From positions 12,598,734 to 12,662,733 of the forward strand of contig NC_134651.1 of NCBI RefSeq assembly GCF_030463565.1: DNA of 64,000 bases. Direction: 5' to 3'. Position 1 is the first letter of the stretch, and every line of letters starts with the position of its first letter. Positions 1 through 14,700 of this stretch are shown in pieces. The translations under genes and the position numbers were made by a program. Under the pieces are notes generated by a model. That model did no database searches. It was not told where the DNA came from and was given only the letters and a program-made list of their open reading frames with translations. The DNA comes from Pelecanus crispus (Eukaryota; Chordata; Aves; Pelecaniformes; Pelecanidae).

Positions 1-2700
1 ATCCCTGTGGGTAAACACCAGGTGGAAGGGGGATTGGCTACTGATGCATATAAACTGTCAGATGAATTCTTCTCTAGATTACAGCTGGTTTTGTAAGAGT
101 AATTGCCTAGACAATTAGCTTCAGCTAACCACAAAGGTGAAATTTAGGATGACTAAAGAAATCATGTTGTGATACCAAGTCAGATCACAACTACTGCAAT
201 TCATAATCAAATAAATGTAACTTGCTTAACAATGATTTCAAAATACACAAAGAAGGAATCTCTCTCAAGACTATGTTCTGGTTATTGTGGCCCTTATTCT
301 GCTCTGGAAAGAACAGAATTATTTTTAAACATTAGCATCCTCTGATATTTTCAGAACAAATCTGCTCACTTCACCAATCAAGTGATGACTTTCTAACTGT
401 CAGTGATACAAGCCGAAGTCACAAATAACCTGCCTCTTATCCATCATACCAACAATAAAAGAGAAATTTTGCAGTCAGTTCTTTGCTAGAAGGCAGCTGC
501 TAGCACTGAAACAATTCCCACAGTCTATAGCATGTTCCCTGCCACATTGCCTCCCAGAAAGAAAGTTGATGGAAACTGAGTAGCTTACTCTTGACAGCCT
601 AGACACTGCCACTTTCACTTCTGGGACAACTATGGAATAGAGGGACACTTCCAATGCATTTCCAAAAAAAGTCAGTCATGCTGCCTGTGTGTAGACTTAT
701 TACCTATTCTGCACAGAGAAGCTTAAGAGATGTGGAAGACCCATATGCTACAGGTCTCCTCTGTTACTTAAATTCACACTGATGCACATGACAAATCCAT
801 GACTGTGCTGTTTTGAACAGACAGGACTGGGTTCAACTGAGTGCCAAGCAGCATATTCAGACCAGAGTACATCAGGAATGCACCACAGTCTGTCCAGAGG
901 CACAAACTGTATTTGCTGAATTGAATCAACTAATCTAAGTACTCTTGAGATGAAGTCTGCATTACATCCAACTCTAAGAGTTTTAATGGCTCCAGCATGC
1001 TGAAGAAAAAAAAATGGAGGCTGCCTGCCAAGGCTTTTGCACAGAAATACTGTGGAAGCAGTTTACAGCTTGTGGTTGCCACAAATGAAATATTTGACTA
1101 ATACAAGCTTTAAATATAAAAAATTACTCATTGTCATATGGCTGTTTTTCCACAATTTTGAAGGCAACAACAATATGACCTGTTTTTAGTGCCTCATTAA
1201 GAATTTCACTCTGCTGCAGCATAATATGAATAAGCTACATTTCATTTAGATCATTGATTAACTACTTCTGCATGAAGATCCACTGCCATACTTAAGTTAA
1301 ATTTTGGAAACACTGGATACCCTACTGAACTATAATTTCCTTTATCATTAAAATCTGTCTATGTAAACAGCAGCTCTCTCCTGGCTAACTAGCCTTCTCT
1401 TGTCTTATTTCCTTGAGATATGTCATGGAATCCAGTGGTAGTAAAGTTTAACTACTTCCATGTTGACCACAAATGTTCAAATAGAAAAATAAATAAACAA
1501 ACAAAAAAAACCCCCAGTCTTTCAAACCAAGAGCACTAACTTTATTTGGGGAGAACACATCAGATTGCTACATTATTTTATGCCTTACCTGCAGATGGTA
1601 CAGGATAAAGAATGCTGATATATGCTGAAGGAGTTACCTTCCTCTATATCAGTACAGCTACTATATCTGCACATTTACTGCACATTTCAAAATGCCTATT
1701 AAAATGTTGCCGTAACTCTGGAAAAATTTACACTCTATTCCTGATTTAATTTTCTCTTTCAATACCATTTAGAATGCCATTAAAAATTAATTTCTACAAG
1801 TAATGACATACTTATGGCTAGCAGCTGTCTCTTTTTTTTTTTTTTTTAACATTGCTAGTACAATTGAGCTGTTTTTCTGCCGAGTCCTTGCACATTCACT
1901 TTCACTCCACACAATACTTTAATATGCCACTGAAGCATTTCAGGTTCTATCAATTTTGATTTTAGTTCCATTAGCAAGAAGCTAGACATTTGTTTATCTT
2001 CTGTTCTTTTCACTAGTCACCCAGAAGTCTCTTCTCAAACCTACCTCCCTCATTTATATTCTGTCCAACTCCAACCCGTATTTTATGGATAAGCATTCCC
2101 TCCAATAAGCCAAACAATCATTAAAGAGTATGGACATAATTCAAAGTCTACTTCGTTCAACTAAGCGACCTGTTTTCAGCATTGACTCCCATTCTATCTC
2201 TTCTTCCTCTGATTTAAGCTCATGATTATGGCACAGAAAAGCACATTTTAAGTAAAACTAAAGCCGCACAGCACTACAGGTACCAAGACTCCACCAAGAA
2301 TGTGACCTCACAGCACATCAGATACTCCATAGTAACTCTCTTTATGCTTCCCCTAAGCCTGCAGTACAGTTATCCCTTCTGTCCTTTATGTGATACAGCT
2401 TAAGTCAACTATTTAATCAAATCACAAATTAAATCATGAAAAGCAGATATTAAATCAGTTTTAAGAGTATACACGTCAATTTGCATATTTCTTTAACCAA
2501 CTGATTTAAAGCCAAACCTTTTGGTCACTGCCATTATTAGAATGCAAATTCCTAATCTGGAGCAATAACTTATGAAGTGCCATGCACATTTCCAGTGAAG
2601 CAAGAGAAAACAATGTCATTTTCTAAACACATTCAGTAAATATGCGCTCTGCATTCATCATGAAACTTTGGATAAAATTACTGTTACCACGTATTCTTAC
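1..2700 (-). other. LRCH3 intron 10 (partial)
   Basis: AT-rich non-coding sequence. I looked for the next conserved LRCH3 segment (the charged block before the CH domain) on the minus strand and did not find it, so exon 11 is outside the window. It holds a T16 tract at 1832-1847. No gene or recognised repeat family seen. Confidence 0.7.
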
Positions 2701-2777
2701 CTGTTTTGATGTAAATGTCGTCTTGCATCCTCTGTTCTCTGAAATTCTCTGATGGATACAGGCTTTACTGGTGAGCC
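2701..2777 (-). CDS. LRCH3: LRCH3 exon 10 (residues 409-433)
   Basis: Acceptor TTGCTTAG|GGC, donor AACAG|GTAAGA. It encodes GSPVKPVSIREFQRTEDARR and HLHQN, then two bases of an Arg codon that must be completed by an exon left of the window. It matches human LRCH3 with few substitutions. Confidence 0.93.
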
Positions 2778-5700
2778 CTAAGCAAAATAGCACAGAAGAC
2801 TGTTAGCAACTTGTTCAGAATGCTCGACATTAATGTCAAAGAATCTCTTTGTAGAGCAACATTTCTATTCAAAATACCTGACGAAGAACCACAAAACACA
2901 ACTCAGGGATGTTGATTTCCAACTAGGCAAGCTCACTTGTATTTTTTCCTGTGATTTAAAGAAACTTTAGTTTCAAGATTAAATACACCTACTGATAAAT
3001 TTAAAAACCTCCCTCCACTATTAAGAATCATGCCGAGAAGTAAATGTAGGTAAAAAGTAATTAATGTCACACAGAAGAAATGTAGAGTTAAGCTCCGAAG
3101 AATGTATATACAAGTGTACAGCAACGCAGTCTGTACTCTCAGAAATATAATAGCTGATGCTCTCTTATGATGCCCCAAAGACAGGTCATAGAGAGACTAA
3201 GCAAGCAAAACATGGGATGAATGAGAACACCTTAGGCTTAATTTGTACTATGGAATCATTTATCCTGTTGGGAACAGGACATATTGCCCTTGGTGTTATT
3301 TTAAAACTTTTACTGATACCCATTAATGTAGGAAGATGGAAACTTTTCAAGATTAACTTGCCAATTTTCACTCATGCCTGTATGTATGTATGTTGCTATA
3401 TTGCACACGGTTAGCCTTCCTAAGTAGTAGAGTATTTCGGATTGCCGTTTTAGAGAACCTACTGCTTCAGTTAAGAGTAAACAGTTTAATTTTTATGGAT
3501 AGATCCCTATGAATAGCTTTTTTGATGTTGAACAATGCCTTTTCACTATTTACAGCAAAGAGTCCTTGGGTCATATTGCCAATAGTTGCCTTTTCTGAGT
3601 TTTGCTCTTGTGTCTGCATCAAGTGGCACCAGCTTTTGTGATTTGATATTGAATTTATGAGATTTGCAAAATGAATGCACCTCTCATATCTGTGTCACTG
3701 ATTTGAAACACAGTAAACAGTAATATAAAGTGGACAAAATAGGGACCAGGCTCTACATGAATACTAAAGATCCATGGTTTTTTTCTCTCTTTCAAAGAGC
3801 AAATATCTTTCTGCTTCAAAACACACAAAACTTTGAAAGGACACATTTGAATTGCAGCACAATAGGTACTGTTTAAGCATATCAGACACAAAGATTTTCT
3901 CAGACAGGTTATTCATGTAGTATGTACAGGGAGCCACTGAACTGTGTAGCTGTGTATATAGGTATTAATTAAGGCTGACAGACTGATAGCACACAGAAAG
4001 GAACATTATGTGGCTGAAAATCTGTTTCTATAGGTTCAGTTTCTGAGGACACTTTACAGAGGTGTACCGTCCAAATGACTTAACAGGAAACAGTTTTCTC
4101 CATGTGTTCACAGCAGTGGCTGCTACAACTGGAACAAAGGCATCTTCCAGTTTTGGCAATTCATACAATTTCAAAGCAACTCCAGTTGCACGCTAATCCC
4201 TGTGCAGCTAGAAAGCAATGAAATGACACAAGGTAAAGAAAAGTGGCAGTAAGTTTAGTGGAATCATTGCCCTTGTCTGGTCAATGTCCTGCCAGGACAT
4301 CATTTGGATACAGTAAGCAATCAAAGAAAAGCAGCTAATAGCAGGCTTTCTGAAAAGTCTGACTATTTAAGTTAGTCTAAACTTAAAATGGATGCTCAGG
4401 AGAGTGAGTTTCCTGGCAAATAGAATATAATCAACATGAACAGCGAAATTAATGGAGCTGCAAAATTCCTGTACTAAATCTTCACGCGATAACAATCAAT
4501 GTTTTTCCCTTGAGAAAGCTCGTATATATTCATTACTACCAAGTAAAGGTTACCAGTTTTCTAGATATCACCAATTACCAGTTGGAAGCATCAGCTTCAG
4601 TGTTTTCTGAAGACAGCACTCCTTTGGAAAAACCATTTACTTCACATATGCCTAAAGCACAAGCTTGCAAGAACCCACATGACAGCGAAACAGCGTAGCT
4701 GCCTTTGACTTATTCCACATATCCCAAAGGGCACTTTGGGAGCAGCTTAACACTCCAGCTCTGACCCTCCACAAAACACAACACGGTGCTCTTTCCCCAG
4801 ATCAGACTTAAATTTTCTTTTTTTAATACCTTTTTTTTTTTTTAAAACCAAAGAAAACCTCTGAGGACAAGAAGTATTAATACCATCACAAAGGCTTTCC
4901 TTGGGCACATGAATTTATCTAATTTAAATAAAGGCACCACCTCAGAGATTCGCCGCTGGTCAATATATGCCATGAATTGTGAGCTGAGGCTGTCTGAGTC
5001 CATGCACTTGGGTTGTCTCACCTCTTCCTCCTCCTCTTCTGTGGCACAGCTATCAATATAGTCGATCTGATCAAGATCGTGTTCCACTTGACATACATAC
5101 ACAAAGAAAACACCCATAATTAGATAACCAACAGGAGAGGAAAAAAACCAACACAAAAGCAATGTCAGGAACTAAGACCCTACTGTTTTTCTTCTGTCTG
5201 GGAAAGCTCAGCCTGAAAGCTCTTGAATTTTGCCTGGCCCACTAACATTTGTTAAACATCAAATTTTGAAATAATGATAAAAGTAATGGTTTTTAAAAAG
5301 CAATGAGAAACATGTACCAAGCATGTAGTTTTAAACTGCTGGCCGCAGATACTTTTGTGGTGACTGAAAAAGTAAAGTAAATACCGCGATTTTTTCCAAT
5401 ACCGAAACTATCTATCAACTAACATCAAGACTGTACAATGATTTGTGTAAACTTTTTCTCTTGGTTCTAATTCATCTCTCTCAGAAAAATTAGAATGGAT
5501 GTGACAGATACTTTTGCTATTTTTACTACAACAACACTTTTGCTATTTTTACTACAACAACAAAACAGAGGGCAGCATGTCCAAGTTATCTGGATACAAA
5601 TGCAATAAATACAAAGAGTGTATGTGGAAATAACGAAGGACAGTACAGAAAGCAACAAACCCCCTCTAAAACAATATAAAAGCATCTGCAGTTTTATTTT

Positions 5701-8700
5701 AAAAAGAGGAATGAAAGAAGAAATTAGAAACCACTGAAATGAGAGCAAGAAACAGCACAGCGAGTAGTACTGATTTTCCCTTGTGTGCGCGATATTATGT
5801 AGGACAATTTTTTGACTTGTCACTGCTTTTACACATTTTGCCCAGGATTCTGAGAGTCATGACATTGAGCAAACTACTGTGGTGAAAAATACTGTGCTGG
5901 GGATGCAGGGGAAAGCATAAGCTCTCTTTCTGAGCACTAGAGCTTTCTTTTTCTTAAAACTCTCCCCAAACTTGCTCCAGACTCTCTTGCAGACATTCTT
6001 TTTCTACTCCCCCGCCCCTTTCCTGCTTGTCTAAAACAGACTTCTCTTTGCCTCACCACACAATCTAGCAACTGTTACTGCCAAAGCCACCTCCTCTGCT
6101 ACTACAACCATCCAAAACAGCATTCCTATACACTTTGGCTTCATTTGATTTCCATCTCAGTTTCAAATCTTAAAAAAAGCCCAACAAAACACACCAAAAC
6201 AAAAACCCCCTTCTTTCCAGCCTTGCTTACTAAACTTAAATAATAATATTACAGTAGAGGGTAAAAGACATTAGTATCTGTGTTAGGAACACAAAATTGG
6301 AAAGGATATCCTGGATCACTGACAGCCACATGCTACGGCTTGTGCCCCTCTCAGATACTCCTACTCATGAACTGACCTTGCTCCATCTTAAAAGACTAGT
6401 GAGGCATTTTGAAATCCCTGGCGTACAAAACACAAAGAACAAAATAAAGTTAGTCTTAGAGGCGGAGCTGGCAGCACTACCTGTTATTAAGGCTGCCCAT
6501 AGCTTCCCATAACACCATGTCTTCAATTCTTCTAACTTTGCCAGAATTTAACTGTTTGAACCAAATTTTTTGTCCCTTAATGTGTAAACAAGTGTGCGTC
6601 AACCAAAAAGTTTCAGGTATTTCTAGAAGGTGGCAAAGAAAACAAAGTATTGTGGCAGAGAAGAGTAAGACTGAGAAAAGAAGGTGGCAAAAGATGAAGA
6701 GGGGGATGAGGAGAGAAGAAGGAAGAAAAAGTGGGAGCTGGGCACAGAAGATTAAAACTAGCTGGTAAGAGTGAGACTCAGACAGGGATATAAACTGGAG
6801 CCATTAGAGGAAATGGAAAAGAAGGAGCACCTGAAAAAGAAGAAAAATTAATCAAAGTATACGGGGATGAGATCTAATAACCAGTAGTGCAAAAAAATGG
6901 AGAAGAGGGAATGACTGAAAAAAACAAACCTTGAAGAATGCTAAAATGGGGACATATAAAGAGGACTGAACTGTGAGCCAGTGGTAGCAGCAGATTACTG
7001 GAAGTTAAAATTGAGAAGGACTGTGGAGATCAAGAAACATGGGAAGCGCTATCACCTCTTGAACAAATGTGAGGGTGCTACTGTAAGACTTCAGGACAAC
7101 AAATTGAGAAGGTGCAAAAAAGCAGTGTCACTCACAAATACCTGTCCCTCCTAGATGGCTTGCATGTTCCGATTAAAAAACAAGACTGCTGAACAAGGCA
7201 CTTTTGCTACTTGGAAATACGAAATTCCCTGAAAAAATTGCTCATCCCGTTCCGACAGCAGTCGGCAAGAACACTGACAATTTACTACTGCTGTAAATTT
7301 TCCCCAGTAGCTGAAGCAGCAAAACTCGATGCACCGAAGTTTAAGATTCCAAAATACTGTTTGAAGCATTTGGAGACTTTGTCAGCTTCTGCATACGTGT
7401 TATGTTAATGTTTCCCAGATAATCCTAATTCTGATGCTGTTTGATTTTGCCTTGTAACACCGTAGTGTTTTTACACTGTTTACACAACTGGTTTTGTGTA
7501 ATCTCACCTAGACCTTTCTCTTTTTCCTCTTTAGACAGTCTACTATTTATCGCAAATATTCTGGAACTTTAATAATGATGACAAATATTGTTAGCCAAAG
7601 ATCACTATTTACCTCCACCATTCGTTACAACTGTGCTCCCTCGGTTTTCTTGATACTGACTTTCTCTTCGCAGTCTCTGTTCTTTAGTGATCTCTGCCAC
7701 ACGTAAAGGGAGATCTGAAAACTCATCTGTTGGCTTTAGAAAACAAACAGTGAAGTCAAGAAACACTTTTCTTTGGAAACATCATCTTGTAAGCTACCTC
7801 TCCTTGATTCGTGTTTTTACTTGAACTGTCCGGTTTTGCATCTACAAACCACTAACTTAAAGCAAAATACAGCCACAGAGTATTGTTTTTTAAAAACGTA
7901 TATTTAAGGTTTCTTAAAAAAACCCAGCTTGCCTACAGTTTTGTTTGCAATATCTGGAAGTGCTTGAAAATATCCCAGGATGGAAACTCCTAGAACCCTC
8001 TCAAAAACCAAGCTAGGACTGCAAGCAGGTGTACGGAATACAGCTCACTGAAACACTTCAGGTCTTGGCTACTGCCTTTTCTAGTTGTCCCAAGAGGAAA
8101 AGGGAGCTTCTTCCTTGGAAGAATAATTCACAGTCTCCTTGCTAAAAGAACCTACTTTCCTCCTCCTAAATGGCAAACAGATTTCATTTTTAACTTTTAA
8201 AACATGCTGCAAAGAAAGAAGATGAAATTTCCATCTCAGTTTTGAAGCTTAATTTTTATGTTCAGATTTATTTTATTGAAACAACTACTCAGGAGTAATT
8301 GTAGTTGACTCAACATTGTAATATGAGACAGTTAAAAGCCTTTCTTTTTTTCTTTTTTTTTTTTTAATACAATGAGTAACCCCCTTTTTCTCATCTTTTA
8401 TGCTCCAGTAAATTCATCTGCCATGCACTGTTTTATAGATTTCTCTTATTATTTCCAATTTGTGTCCATCCCACATAAAATTATGCTTGTTTTTCTCCAA
8501 TAAAACAACAAATAATTTTGTCTCAAGGCAACCTGCACGCTAGCATATACATGTTACCTATTGAATATGCTTCCAGATGGATACTTACTACTTCCCTTTC
8601 CTGTACAATACTGCACTCAACAAAAATAAAGCTGCAACACTTACTTCATTCCCCGACCATCTTTTGTCTCCGCTGTCCACACTATTGAAGCCAGAATCAA

Positions 8701-11700
8701 GTGCTCCATACGGCCGGCTGGAATAGAGTTCCTCATGGCTGTCAAACACACAGTTTTAGTTACTATAATATAAACACCACCAAAAGCTTCTCAGCTATTA
8801 CAGAACAAAAGCAGAACAAGCTACCAAGCACAGTTGCAAGTGTGTTCACAAGCTCAGCATGTTAGAAAGCATCATACTGCACTTGCCACGTAGGACAAGA
8901 GGCATGTGCTTACAACTACAAACATACTCGTCAGTCAGCTGTCCACCTGCCACTGCCTAGCATTTTAAGAGCTAATCTGATCCAAAGTATATATCCATAC
9001 TTCAAACATTTCCCACGCAGAAATTATGACAAAGAAAACTGCAAAGTGGTCTCTTCTTTCGCTGTTTAACAAGTGAAATTTTCATTTTCCACTACTCATG
9101 TTTTGGCTGTAAAACACCATCCCACAAACGTTTTCATAAGTAAGCATAAACCCATGCAAAGTTACTAAAAATACAGGTATATCAGAATATACTTCTACAC
9201 AAAAGTACACAGAATGTATTACAGAACTATCTTCTGTATCATAATTACCTACCTAAGAAATTGTGCAGTAAGCTGGACAGTATTTCAAATACTGCATAAT
9301 ACAATAAATATAGAAGTACAGTTTTCATATACAAAGCCTAACTTTGTCAATGACATGTCTAGACAAAGGCATTAGACACGTGCCTAGTGTTACAATACAC
9401 ATAACCAAACAGCCATACAGTTCTTCCCTAAATTTCTGGGCTCAGAAACTACATAACTCAGCAGTACAGCCATCACAGATGTCAAGTCTGGCAACTGCTG
9501 CAGATAGCTACAGTAAAAGAGACAATGGGACTTTTCTGATCCACTGCAGATGGCATTTCACAATGGCTCAACTGTCCTACTGGCACTCGATGCCCCAGGG
9601 AGAACTGCAGCAGTAATTACTGCATAATACACAAGGAAGAACAAGTTTCAGGAAGCTAATTGCTTCACCCCATCATAACTAAATTGCAGATCATTTTCTC
9701 ACTGGTATACTCTCAAGTTGTTGCTCCCTCGAAAATCCCTCTTTCAGGAACTACTTATTTTCAAATTACTATTATTATTATTTCTACAGTACCCTGTGTG
9801 TGCATGGGACTTTGTAGAACAGTGAGAGACTACTACCTGGGCTATTTTAATTTTCAGATAGACATAAAATAGCAAAAAACTAGGAGGGGTGGAGGGCTAC
9901 TGCCCTGGTTTTGGCTGCAGTTCCCGAGCAGCAATCACAGCCCCCCAGCCAACTCCCCCCAGTTTCTATACTGAGCATGATGTCATATGGTATGGAATAG
10001 CCCTTGGGCCAGTTTGGATCAACTGTCCTGGCTGTGCCCTCTCCCAGCTTCTTGTGCACCTGGCAGAGCATGGGAAGCTGAAAAGTCCTTGACTAGCATA
10101 AGCAGTACTTAGCAACAACTGAAACATCAGTGTGTTATCAATGTTATTCTCAAACTAAATCCAAAACACAGCACTATGTCAGCTGCTAGGATGAAAATTG
10201 ACTCTATCCCAGCCGAAACCAGGACAGCTACAGATGAGAAATGTTAGGTTATACATCTGCTTCTATGCAGGTCCAGATTCTGCAAATGTAGACCAAAAGA
10301 CAAGCTCTTGTACCCGCACAGAATTTTGATTAACTCAAAAGATTTCCACCTTTATGGCCCCTGTATTTGAACAGAAAGATCACCTACACAATAAACCCCT
10401 AGCAAGAAATAAGGGGAAAGGAAAAACAGCTCCCTTCTTTTGGGTGGGGAAGAAAAAAGAAAGACCATGAAATTGCCCAGTGCAGTTAAAGAACTATTAA
10501 CTTGAATCACAATAGAACCATACTTACACTAACAGTTCACAGTACTTAAATACTGGATTTAAAACACAGGTCAGAGAAAAGAAAAATCCATCTGCAGTTT
10601 AATTCCATTTTAAATGCATCAATATTTTCAGAACAATTATTCTGAATTGAAAAGCACCAAAATTACTATTTGGCTACATCTCTAAAATAGAGAAGTATTC
10701 TGATACAAATTTTCTTCTTTTAGCCTTTCTTTTCAATTATAGCTTTTGAATAGCTAAACATCTAACAGTAAGGTTATCTGGAAGCTCAGAAATTCATAAT
10801 CACTGTTCCCACAACTCTCTTGTCCTTTTTAACGTTAAAGGTGCTTTCTGTCTCCCCAACTCTCACATCTAAAACAACTATTCAATGCTGCACGCTTTAC
10901 ACAATTATAATTGTACAGTAGCCATCCTGAAATCAGTTGAGACTTAAGATTTTTATTCCTTCCTCACCAACAAGCTACAAGGAACAACAATTAAGCATTT
11001 AGATAGATCAAAGCATCTTGGGGCAACTACAACTTATCTGAGAAACTACATACAGCTCGAAATCAAAGGAAGATAAGTTAAACACCTGATAAGACCAACA
11101 GCCAAAGGAAAGACTTGCCAACATTTCAAAGACTAAAACACAGCTCCGAAGCCACAATGAAACACATATTTTTAAGTCCTGTAAGATAGAGCAGTTGCCC
11201 AAGTCCCAGAATATCCACTACACTGGTTTATGTATGAGTACTTCATGTTTTAAACCTTCTAACTCCAGACTACACCAGTCTGTCCCAGTGCCAAAGGAAT
11301 TGCTACACAGCTTTGACAGTTCTGCCTCCTCTCAATCACATTCACTCCAGCACCAGCCTGAGCTGCTCTGAACTTCAGTGTTGCAAATGAGAGACTGGCT
11401 ACAGCAGATCAAAACTTGCTGCAAGGTAAATTTCACATAGCTCATGATTAGAAAAGGGCTGTAACATACAAGATTTCACTTTGGTAAGCCAGTTTGATAT
11501 GACCTGACAAGGCTAAAACAAATAATTAGCTGCACTAGAATCTCCAAATCACAGTCTGCCATGACGTTTCAGAATATCTTGTTTTATTAGCAGTATTAAC
11601 AACTTTGATACTGAAAAAATGTTTGATCCAGAATGAACTGACAGCACAACTCAAACTTCTTTAAACTTTAAGAATCTCTACCACTCAGTTTCTGATTCTT

Positions 11701-14700
11701 AACCTCCATGGTGTTTCATTTAGGCTTATCAGATAAAACAGCAACAAAGTCTAGGTGTACTGACTGATACCTTACTTCTATCAGTTGCCTTTGAAGATAA
11801 CAAACATAAAGCTCTTGTGACTTGCCTGGAAATACTAACTATACTGTAGCTGAATGCTTTTATTTCTCTCATGCCAAGTTCCAGAAGAATAGAATAATTT
11901 CGGATCCTCTCTTCCACTGGATCAATCTACCATTTCCTCCTAACATGTACTCTGATCCACGGACAGTTCTTCCATAGGTACAGGAACACAGGCGAAATCA
12001 CCTGCAACACTAGATGCCCTAAACAGCACGGTACCAACAAGTCATTCTATCACCAACTCTTATCTCCTCTTGGGGATGGAAATATAGCTACAGGAAAGCC
12101 AGCTGAAGCTCATTTCATATGGCTCAATCTGGAAGTAACTCTGGAGGAAGCATCTTCAACCAGTTCTGCACTTGTTTTTACATTCATAAATCCAAGCTAT
12201 GATTAAAATACATTAATTCTTCTCATTTCACAAAAGCAATTAATGAAAATTTCCATAGTAACATACAACTACAGACAACAATAAATCAGTAAATACACAG
12301 CCCATGGATTGTTTTGGAATTTCTCTTAAAAAAATAAACTATGCTAGAGATAAACAGATCATGACAGTTTATCATTTAGAGCCTTTTCTTTTCAGTACCA
12401 GGACAGTATCCCTGGTATTATGCAGACACCTGCAACAGCTTATACTCTAGGAAACTGAGTAACACTCATAAAATGCTCATATGTTGACCTCATCTAGAAA
12501 AAGAATTTAAGACATTCAGTGCTGGTGAGGAATCACTCTGTCACTTTGCCTCACGCAAATTCTTCTTCACAAATCTGACTCATGATGATTTATTGTGAGG
12601 CCCTCCGATTTGTGTTTTATTGCTAAAGACAGCGGTACATCCTCTAGCAACTTATCCCTCCACACCTTATTACAACCTTCCAAGATGACTGAGGTAATTT
12701 TTATATGTATTTTCATACTTCACTGACTCCCCTTCTTCTGTATCATGTAACAGAAATAAATCTTAACTGCTGCTTTTCTCTAGACATCTTAATTTAGCAG
12801 CTGATACAGCTCACTGTTCCAATATTTGTGTTACAATGCTAAGCAATAGTGCCAAGTGAAAGCTTGCAAAAAATAACAATTTACTAATGGGGTGGGGATC
12901 AGTACTTACACCTGCGGTTAGAGCACAGCAGTTATAATATTCTGTACGAAAGGCTAAAAATCACAGCAGGGATATACTTCAGTAAGTATGTGGAAAATAT
13001 TAAGATCTTATAAACTGAACACACATGTTAACAACATGAGAGCACGCCCGCTGTACTATGAAGATGCCAACACTCTCTTCCTACTGTATATCAGCTCTAA
13101 CACTGCCTTTCATGTGATATTGCCCAGGTATTCTTCTGAGCTGCTCCTCACTTCTCATATAGTGGTACCTTGTTAGAATGCACCACGAGATAACGCAAAT
13201 GATATTCTTCAAAGCCACCTCCATCAATGCATTTACCAAAGAAAATTCCTTGGATTATTTTTTTTAAAAACTCAGATGACTCTCAAAATTTTCCTGAATG
13301 TCATCAAAACTAGGAACTTGGATTGTGCCAAACTTACCAAGAGCCAAATCCCATGGGTCTCCTATCATAATCAGGCAAGTCTGGAGCTATCTTGCATGCT
13401 TCTATGTTCAGATATTTGAATATGTGAATTTTTCCTTTTATACATATCTTTAAAAAAAAATTAAAATTATGTAAGTATAATTTGACAATACATTTTCAAA
13501 GTACTCTACAGACATTTAACCTGTAGTTGAGAGTAATAAATGAGCACATTTGTGCCAAACAATGCATCTTTTCTTCTAATCTCACTGCATTTTAGAGAAA
13601 CAGCTACAGCGGAGCATCCTGGGGTGCCCGTGATAGGCAAATGGAAGCTGTCCTCCAAGTACATCTGGTCTGCATGCAACTCTGTCAGCTAGATGCTGAA
13701 ATTTCATCAAGCAAACAAGACATAAGCATTTACAAGTACTACAATTTATACCCTTGGCATCAGAACAGATGCATTCCACCCATGCCCAACTTTGAATGGC
13801 AGTGGCAGGCCGCCAAAGCAAGCTCAAATTTAAAGTGAATCAAGCCAATAACAGCTGTCCTTGCTTTCAAAAGGGAGGCAAAACCCTATTGAAACTACAG
13901 GTCTTAGCAAGTGCCACTCCTGATTGAGAAGCAGCAGCTCACAGCAGAACCTGTAATACTTAAGGGCTTATATACCCACATTAAAAATCAAATTAGTCAC
14001 TAACCATATTGCAGTTTCTAACTCAAAGGCCAATTTGAGCACTCTGCTGCAAAGTGAATGCAGGTTCACAGCAGCAGTGAGGCCTCAGTCAAAACTTTGA
14101 CATTTGAGTGGCACAAAATCAGTCTTGCCTAACAGAGCTTCCTCTCTCCTACACTGAAAGCAGAAATGTTCAGCTAACATTACTACAATGCTAACAGCGG
14201 AATGCTTAGTAATATCCCATAGGTGAGATTATTAATATAGTAAAATAAGAGAAGAAAAAGGGATTTTTCAAGCAGTGCTGTATATTTAACACTTTTAGAC
14301 AATACAATTTATTTAAAGTCCTCTTGTTCTTAAATAAAGTTTGTAATATAATCCTTCAGCTTTGAACTTTGTTCTGCCCTGTTTAGTTGAACTAGTCATC
14401 TGAATTCCTAGCTGCACTTTACCTGTGCAGGGGGTGACTGGAGAGGGTTGTTCTCTAACATGATGGTCTGCAGATGTCTGAGGTTCCTATAACAAACTGG
14501 TATTGTTGTTATTTTATTGCAGGAGAAATCTAATCGAATCAAAGGCAACTCAGCAAGCTCTGGAGATAGAAAATAAACATAATTCAGCAGATTTAAAAGC
14601 AAGAATATAAAAATATGCGTTTTACAAAATAATTAAGTATACTGCTCCTAGCTCTCAAGGGAAAAAAAGGCATTGAAAATAAAGAAGTGCTTGAAGTTTC

